From: CAYVZU01 sp964455935
GTDB lineage: Bacteria > Fibrobacterota > CAYVZU01
Length of the DNA stretch: 9,862 nt
Reading direction: 5' to 3'
Assembly (NCBI GenBank): GCA_964455935.1
Contig: CAYVZU010000140.1
Span: 1-9,862 of the forward strand
Below, piece by piece: positions 5,907-9,862 of this stretch. Position 1 is the first letter of the stretch, and every line of letters begins with the position of its first letter. The position numbers and the translations under genes are program-made. The notes under the pieces were generated by a model, which searched no databases, was not told the DNA's origin, and was given only the letters and a program-made list of their open reading frames with translations.

Positions 5907-6917
5907 TCAGGACCACACACCCGCAATGGGCGTATTGCATTGGGGGCATTGACCGCCACGGAGTTCGTTTGAGAGTACTGAGAAGTGCGACCGGAACACC
6001 AGGCCATAGCCGCACTGGGGGCACCGGGTATCGGTTTCCGCGCTCACATTGCCCAGGTAGATGTAGCGCAACCCGTGCTTGCGGCCGATTTTGAAGGCCT
6101 TCTCCATGGCGGAGATTGGAGTGGCTTTGTGCTCGGTGAAATTAAAATCCGGATGAAATGCCGAGATGTGCCAGGGCATCCCTTGATCGGCTTCAGCAAG
6201 AAATGAGGCAATTCCGTTTAGCTGTTCGTCGGAGTCGTTCTCACCAGGAATCAGCAAAGTCGTCACCTCGACCCAAATCCCTAATTCTTTCATTCTGCGG
6301 ATGGCTCGCAGAACCGGTTCCAGGCGCCCTCCGCAGATATCGCGGTACTTTGCGTCGTCAAAGAACTTCAAATCCACATTACAGGCGTCCAGATTAGGAT
6401 GCATTGCATCCAGAGCCTGCGGCGTCATGTAGCCATTGGTGACAAACACATTGCGCAGGCCCTTTTCCCGAGCCAGCCGGGCCGTGTCCAGGGCATATTC
6501 GTAAAAGATGGTCGGCTCGGTATATGTATACGAAATGCTCTGGCACTTGTTTTTGATTGCCGCGGAAACAATCTGCTGGGGTGTTGCCCGCTCCCCCGCC
6601 GGCGCATTCTCGTCGCGGAAGCGCATCTGCGAAATCTGCCAATTCTGGCAGAAACCACAGCGGAAATTGCAGCCAATCGTGGCAACGGAAAAGGATTTCG
6701 ATCCCGGCAGAAAGTGGTAAAGCGGCTTTTTCTCGATGGGATCGACATGACACGCGATCAGCTCGCCGTAGGCATGCGTCACAAGCCGGCCATCCAGGTT
6801 TTGCCGGACCCCGCAAACGCCGAAACCCGAAGGCCGAATCCGGCATTCATGCGAGCAGAGAAAACAATGGACCCGTCCGTCTTCGAGTCGTTCCCAGAGC
6901 AGGGCATCGTGGATCAT
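5907..6917 (-). CDS. amrS: AmmeMemoRadiSam system radical SAM enzyme
   Basis: This 336-residue enzyme is of the AmrS family, related to pyruvate-formate-lyase activating enzymes. The N-terminus carries the conserved cysteine block C18, C21, C25, C35 (CFLCSHEC…CGVRQN). The radical SAM cluster motif is C83-x3-C87-x2-C90 (CNFRCGFC), followed by QNWQIS. Further family marks are YTYTEPTIFYE (130-140), NGYMT (161-165), VDLKFF (181-186) and WHISAFHPDF (249-258). The C-terminus ends in a zinc-ribbon-like pair of CPQC motifs (299-302 and 324-327). Length is normal and all cysteines are intact. In many genomes this gene sits beside Memo and AMMECR1 homologues; neither is here. The substrate of the system is not well established. 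The ATG at 6917 has AGGGGAG 5 nt upstream and lies 9 bp after the ZIP transporter stop, so the two are cotranscribed. A link to metal handling is possible. Confidence 0.93.
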   Translation of the reverse strand: MIHDALLWERLEDGRVHCFLCSHECRIRPSGFGVCGVRQNLDGRLVTHAYGELIACHVDPIEKKPLYHFLPGSKSFSVATIGCNFRCGFCQNWQISQMRFRDENAPAGERATPQQIVSAAIKNKCQSISYTYTEPTIFYEYALDTARLAREKGLRNVFVTNGYMTPQALDAMHPNLDACNVDLKFFDDAKYRDICGGRLEPVLRAIRRMKELGIWVEVTTLLIPGENDSDEQLNGIASFLAEADQGMPWHISAFHPDFNFTEHKATPISAMEKAFKIGRKHGLRYIYLGNVSAETDTRCPQCGYGLVFRSHFSVLSNELRGGQCPQCNTPIAGVWS

Positions 6918-6926
6918 GCCGCTCCC

Positions 6927-7661
6927 CTATTCGAGAAATCGTGCACTGGCAATGAGAGCGATTCCCAGCAGGAAAAATACAAATGACGCATTGGCGCGCC
7001 AGGCGCGCTTTTCCCGCTGCATCTCGGGAATAAGATCGGAACTGGCCACGTAAATGAATCCACCGGCCGTGAAGGGAAGGAGAAATTGCGCGAACACAGC
7101 CGTAGATTCGGCGATCCTGTATCCCACCAGCGCACCCGCAAGCGCGATCAAGCTCACAAAGAAATTAAACAGCAAGGCCTTGGATCGTTTGAAGCCGCCG
7201 TAAACCAGAACGCCGTAGTCCCCGATTTCCTGCGGGATTTCGTGGAGAATAACAGCCAGTGTCGTGATCAGGCCCGTGCGAAAATCCACCATAAAACTGG
7301 CCGCCAGAACCAGGCCGTCCACGAAATTATGGATCGAGTCGCCGATCAAATTCAGATATGTGAAGGCGTGCACCTGGCAGATGCCGTCATGACAGTGCCG
7401 CCAGAAGAAGTAGCGCTCGAGGACCAGAAAGAACGTGAAGCCCGCGATGGTGAAAAGGAAGACCTGGCCCGCGGACGCCAGCTCCAGGGCCTCGGGCAGC
7501 AGATGCAGGAAAGCACCGCCCATCATGCCGCCTGCGGCAAAGCCCACAAGCAGGATAAGGACCCGTTCGAGCCTTTTCCTGCTCAGCGACAGAGTGAAGA
7601 CGCCCACGAACGAGATAAGGCTTACGAGAAACGTGGCAACAAGGATCGTGAGCAGTTGCAT
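6927..7661 (-). CDS. ZIP family divalent metal transporter
   Basis: This 244-residue membrane protein of the ZIP (ZupT/GufA-like) family would import zinc or another divalent metal across the inner membrane. About seven or eight hydrophobic segments are visible. The signature metal-binding helices are HNFVDG (H111, D115) and HEIPQEIGD (H140, E141, E145, D148). A polar loop at 85-98, FFWRHCHDGICQVH, offers three His and two Cys as an extra metal site or sensor. GGMMGGAFLHLLPEA (44-58) is the conserved third-helix type motif. The start at 7661 matches family N-termini, but no strong Shine-Dalgarno precedes it. It is cotranscribed with amrS (9 bp) and has its own probable promoter upstream, with a near-palindrome over the -10 box, consistent with metal-responsive control. 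Family is sure; the ion (Zn, Fe, Mn, Co) cannot be told from sequence. Confidence 0.93.
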   Translation of the reverse strand: MQLLTILVATFLVSLISFVGVFTLSLSRKRLERVLILLVGFAAGGMMGGAFLHLLPEALELASAGQVFLFTIAGFTFFLVLERYFFWRHCHDGICQVHAFTYLNLIGDSIHNFVDGLVLAASFMVDFRTGLITTLAVILHEIPQEIGDYGVLVYGGFKRSKALLFNFFVSLIALAGALVGYRIAESTAVFAQFLLPFTAGGFIYVASSDLIPEMQREKRAWRANASFVFFLLGIALIASARFLE

Positions 7662-7703
7662 GATGGGGTCCGAGGTCCGTGAATATGCGCTTTTTCCGCA
7701 CGC

Positions 7704-7732
7704 AATATAATGCTTTCCCTGCGGCCGGACAA
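7704..7732 (-). promoter_or_regulatory. Probable sigma70-type promoter of the ZIP-amrS operon
   Basis: On the minus strand TTGTCC (7732-7727, four of six to consensus) is separated by exactly 17 bp from TATATT (7709-7704, five of six). The expected start is near 7697, giving a leader of about 35 nt. A near-perfect 12-bp palindrome, GCAATATAATGC (7702-7713, ten of twelve positions symmetric), covers the -10 box and could be an operator for a metal-responsive repressor. The identity of any regulator is unknown. Confidence 0.55.
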
Positions 7733-7769
7733 CGGACTTGGTTTCGGCGTACGGTTCCGGAAAGGAGGG

Positions 7770-8468
7770 CTATTCGACGACGGAATACATCCTGCGCGCA
7801 ACATCTTTGGGCAGCGCATCGAAATGCCACCACTCGATGGGGAGGGGAATGAACCCGGCATTCACCATGATATCGCGCAGAAGGCGGCGATGCTCCACTT
7901 GCCGCGGGGTTAGCAATCCCTGCCTGAGAAATCTCCGTTCGAGACGCGGCTGGGAGAGAGCGCCGAAATGATCGATGTCGCCGCCCATATCGAGCCGCTC
8001 GCCATCGACATCGGCCAGGGTGATATCGACCGCACAGCCGTAGTTGTGCATCGATCCCTTGTCCGGGTCGGCAATGTAGGGCTGCATGGACGTGCCCTGG
8101 ACCAGGCTCCAGAGCATCTGCTGCACATGCCGCGGCCGCAACCCGTCAACAACCAAAAGGCGAAGATCCGGGCGAAGGCCCTGCAGAAGACAGCTTGCCG
8201 TTGCCAGTTTTAGAGCTGCTTCGGGCCGCAGCCAGGCCTTCGTGAGTCCGCCGTATACGTTGCGGCCCAGCACATTCCCGGCACAAGCGTACTTAAGCTC
8301 GACATGAATCGAGGGCTCGAGTTGCTGGATATCCAGGAAGCCCCGGGATGCGATCTCCCGGTCAAGACGGGGGGAATTATCCGCAGGCACCCTCCGGACC
8401 CCAAAGGCGCCGCCCGGCAGGAGAAGACCCGAAATCGTCACTATGATAATGAAAAGACAGCGGAGCAT
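7770..8468 (-). CDS. ddpX: Exported D-Ala-D-Ala dipeptidase (VanX/DdpX family, peptidase M15D)
   Basis: This 232-residue zinc peptidase cleaves, or is related to enzymes that cleave, D-alanyl-D-alanine. An N-terminal hydrophobic segment (about 3-20, with GGAFG after it) looks like a signal peptide, placing it in the periplasm. Family motifs are complete: ELKYACAGN near 57-65, DGLRP (108-112) with the active-site arginine R111, the zinc ligands H141 and D148 in SMHNYGCAVDIT, and EWWHF (212-216) with catalytic E212 and zinc ligand H215. No vanH, vanA or regulator gene is nearby, so a role in peptidoglycan turnover or nutrient use, as for DdpX, is more likely than glycopeptide resistance. The start has no evident ribosome-binding site. 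The hydrolase gene upstream ends 48 bp away, with a weak terminator between. Family is sure; exact substrate is not. Confidence 0.92.
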   Translation of the reverse strand: MLRCLFIIIVTISGLLLPGGAFGVRRVPADNSPRLDREIASRGFLDIQQLEPSIHVELKYACAGNVLGRNVYGGLTKAWLRPEAALKLATASCLLQGLRPDLRLLVVDGLRPRHVQQMLWSLVQGTSMQPYIADPDKGSMHNYGCAVDITLADVDGERLDMGGDIDHFGALSQPRLERRFLRQGLLTPRQVEHRRLLRDIMVNAGFIPLPIEWWHFDALPKDVARRMYSVVE

Positions 8469-8483
8469 CGACGGTAAAATACG

Positions 8484-8506
8484 AAAAAGCCCTGTATTCG
8501 GCAGGG
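8484..8506 (-). terminator. Weak intrinsic terminator or attenuator between hydrolase and ddpX
   Basis: On the minus strand CCCTG (8506-8502) pairs with CAGGG (8494-8490) across the loop CCGAATA. C and five Ts follow, to 8484. The stem is only 5 bp, so termination would be partial. It lies 10 nt past the hydrolase stop and just before the ddpX start, where it could reduce read-through into ddpX. Confidence 0.5.
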
Positions 8507-8516
8507 ATGGCCCTAA

Positions 8517-9596
8517 TCATCTTCTTTGACCAGCAAGCCAGAGAAGCCCGGCATTGTAAACAACGTCATGGCGTCCATTAAAGATGTTGAGAACAACATT
8601 GGCCGATTTGCGCTGGAAAAGGATCCGCAGGCCCGCATCCGAAAACAGGCTGTCGCGATGTTTTTGTCTCATGTGGGGCGGCAGACGGAGATGCTTGTCG
8701 ATATAGAGGATGTCGTTCTCGGAAATGCGGTCCTTCCCGTCGGCCAAATCGTTGAAGGCGCGAAACGAATGGCCCGGCGGGACAAAATCGTCACGGATGC
8801 CGGTGGCAATGTAGATTTGCACGCGCTTTCCCCGCGCGTTGCGCAGGTAGGTGCTCACGCTTCGTTTGCGGCATTCGCTTTCCGCAATGGTTCCGGAAAC
8901 GGGCGGCCCGCCGCAGGAGTTGGCGATGTGATTGGCGTATTTGCGTTTCATTCTGCGGGTGACCTTGTACCACAAGGCCAGATCATAGACCGGCACCCAG
9001 GCCGCGACACCGGCCCAGAGTTCGGGAAACCGGCCGGCCATGATCAAAGCCATCATTCCTCCGCCCGAGAAACCAGTGACATAAATACGCGTACTGTCCA
9101 CGCGCGCATTGCGCCTGGCATAATCAACGGCATCCAGAATATCACGAACGGACTGTTCCGACGCGGTGGACTGCGGACCGGTGTAGGCCCCGCGAAAATC
9201 CGGGTGGATGAAGACCCAATCATTGCGGACCGCCCAAAGGCCATAGGGGATACTGAATTGCTTCTGATAATCAGAGCTCCAACTGTGCAGAACAACCAGC
9301 AGCGGCTTGGCGTGATCCGATCCCGAATGATAGAAAAGGGCCGGTTGGCCCGAACCATCGGCGGTAGATTCGATTCGCACAGCCTGGACCTGTGGAACCA
9401 TTTTGCGCCAGGCCTGGGCCTTCCCCATTTTCATCAGGTCCGATTTTGATATTCGGCTGAAGGATTTGTAATTCCGTTCTTCGATGAAACGAAAGGAGGG
9501 CAGTGTATCAGCCGTTGCGGCACCCACCATTAACAAAAGGAGCAGGAAAGCGAAGATGACCGGCCTGAAGCCAGGCAGCCCAAAGGATTGTGTCAT
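8517..9596 (-). CDS. Secreted alpha/beta hydrolase (S9/PHB-depolymerase-like)
   Basis: The product is 359 residues. A clear signal peptide (about 1-29, hydrophobic core VIFAFLLLLLMVGAATA, likely cut after ATA) sends it to the periplasm or outside. The alpha/beta-hydrolase core starts near residue 98 with LLVVLHSW (oxyanion-hole region). The nucleophile is S177 in GFSGGG, preceded by the strand RIYVTG. A likely acid is D269 or D270 in GIRDDFVPPGHS, and the base is H343 in FNGRHDVV. Two cysteines (C228, C242) flank a Gly/Pro-rich insertion and could form a disulfide. The fold resembles prolyl-oligopeptidase-type and esterase-D/depolymerase hydrolases. Whether it cuts peptides, esters or polyesters cannot be decided. 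No ribosome-binding site precedes the ATG. A short ORF upstream overlaps the start as ATGA, but I do not think it is a gene. No close homologue comes to mind. Confidence 0.88.
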   Translation of the reverse strand: MTQSFGLPGFRPVIFAFLLLLLMVGAATADTLPSFRFIEERNYKSFSRISKSDLMKMGKAQAWRKMVPQVQAVRIESTADGSGQPALFYHSGSDHAKPLLVVLHSWSSDYQKQFSIPYGLWAVRNDWVFIHPDFRGAYTGPQSTASEQSVRDILDAVDYARRNARVDSTRIYVTGFSGGGMMALIMAGRFPELWAGVAAWVPVYDLALWYKVTRRMKRKYANHIANSCGGPPVSGTIAESECRKRSVSTYLRNARGKRVQIYIATGIRDDFVPPGHSFRAFNDLADGKDRISENDILYIDKHLRLPPHMRQKHRDSLFSDAGLRILFQRKSANVVLNIFNGRHDVVYNAGLLWLAGQRR

Positions 9597-9821
9597 GGGG
9601 CAAAATTTTGACGGCCCGAAAATTCGGAAAAAGCAGGTTTGTACCTGGTCACTGGGATCAAATTTTGGTTACGGCCAATCTGCGCTTCGCCGGTGAAGCG
9701 CTTTGATTGCATGAATTCCAGATCATCAGAGAGCAGAAGCAATGCCTGCAAGGGGTTCTGCCGGATTATCGGCTTAGCTTTGGAGATTCGTTTTATCCCG
9801 TTTTTATTAGAGCGCATCTCA
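9597..9821. other. Upstream region of the hydrolase gene, rich in inverted repeats
   Basis: No convincing gene is present. Going away from the hydrolase ATG there are four dyads: the perfect palindrome CAAAATTTTG (9601-9610), CCGAA-aa-TTCGG (9616-9627), CAGGT-ttgt-ACCTG (9634-9647) and GCGCTTC-6 nt-GAAGCGC (9682-9701). An imperfect direct repeat, aaattttg followed by acggcc, occurs near 9603-9616 and 9660-9676. A minus-strand ORF of 74 codons (9817-9593) overlaps the hydrolase start but lacks a ribosome-binding site and any recognisable motif. I could not identify a good promoter, though one for the hydrolase must lie here. Confidence 0.5.
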
Positions 9822-9850
9822 AAAAGGATTGCGCGGGCCGAAGCCCGTGC
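9822..9850 (-). terminator. Probable terminator of a gene beyond the right edge
   Basis: On the minus strand GCACGGGC (9850-9843) pairs with GCCCGCGC (9838-9831) across a UUCG loop, an 8-bp stem with one G-U pair. The closing pair makes a cUUCGg tetraloop, unusually stable. After AATCC come five Ts (about 9825-9821). The T-run is 5 nt from the stem, so strength may be moderate. It would end a minus-strand transcript that enters from outside the window. Confidence 0.6.
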
Positions 9851-9862
9851 GAAAACGACGCA

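Noticed and set aside
7770..8468. Vancomycin-resistance determinant
   Set aside because: VanX-type motifs are present, but vanH, vanA and vanRS are missing and the protein has a signal peptide, unlike cytoplasmic resistance VanX.
8526..9449. Plus-strand open frame of 307 codons
   Set aside because: Antisense shadow of the secreted hydrolase; the hydrolase has a signal peptide and catalytic triad, while this frame shows no domain.
9593..9817. Minus-strand ORF of 74 codons overlapping the hydrolase start by ATGA
   Set aside because: The overlap is tempting, but there is no ribosome site, composition is unlike the neighbours, and it contains several inverted repeats that fit regulatory DNA better.

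Overview
The window holds ten protein-coding genes, nine on the minus strand and one on the plus strand. It has no rRNA, tRNA, CRISPR array or recognisable intact mobile element. Codon use is moderately GC-rich and even throughout, Shine-Dalgarno sites are ordinary, and several genes have exported or membrane products, so it looks like bacterial chromosome. The Rrf2-cysK-moeB-metY set and the AmmeMemoRadiSam-type radical SAM enzyme fit an anaerobic or microaerophilic bacterium. The exported VanX/DdpX-type dipeptidase fits a diderm. I cannot name a phylum. A run of ten Ns inside one gene shows this is a draft assembly, possibly metagenomic.

Left part (1-2290). A degenerate 7-nt repeat runs into the 3' end of a minus-strand YitT-family membrane protein. 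A mostly empty divergent spacer follows. It carries a possible 8-codon leader ORF that overlaps the yitT start. Next comes a plus-strand four-helix membrane protein of unknown function. Two converging intrinsic terminators close this gene and the operon to its right.

Centre (2248-5869, minus strand). This is a compact sulfur-amino-acid operon in the order Rrf2 regulator, cysK, HesA/MoeB/ThiF-type activating enzyme, metY. Gaps are 9, 19 and 16 bp. It has a good sigma70-type promoter with a 22-bp dyad filling the spacer, and a strong terminator at the end. CysK makes cysteine from O-acetylserine and MetY makes homocysteine from O-acetylhomoserine. The E1-like enzyme suggests that sulfur reaches one of them as a protein thiocarboxylate. 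No carrier protein or JAMM protease gene lies in the window. The regulator has three IscR-like cysteines and ends in isoleucine, the tail type by which CysE, and apparently CymR, bind CysK. The operon may therefore encode its own cysteine sensor.

Right part (5907-9862, minus strand). In transcription order there is a secreted alpha/beta hydrolase, an exported D-Ala-D-Ala dipeptidase homologue, and a ZIP metal transporter coupled at 9 bp to the radical SAM enzyme AmrS. The ZIP gene has its own likely promoter, with a near-palindrome over the -10 box. The last 266 bp hold no convincing gene. They contain four inverted repeats and, at the edge, a cUUCGg hairpin that looks like the terminator of a gene outside the window.
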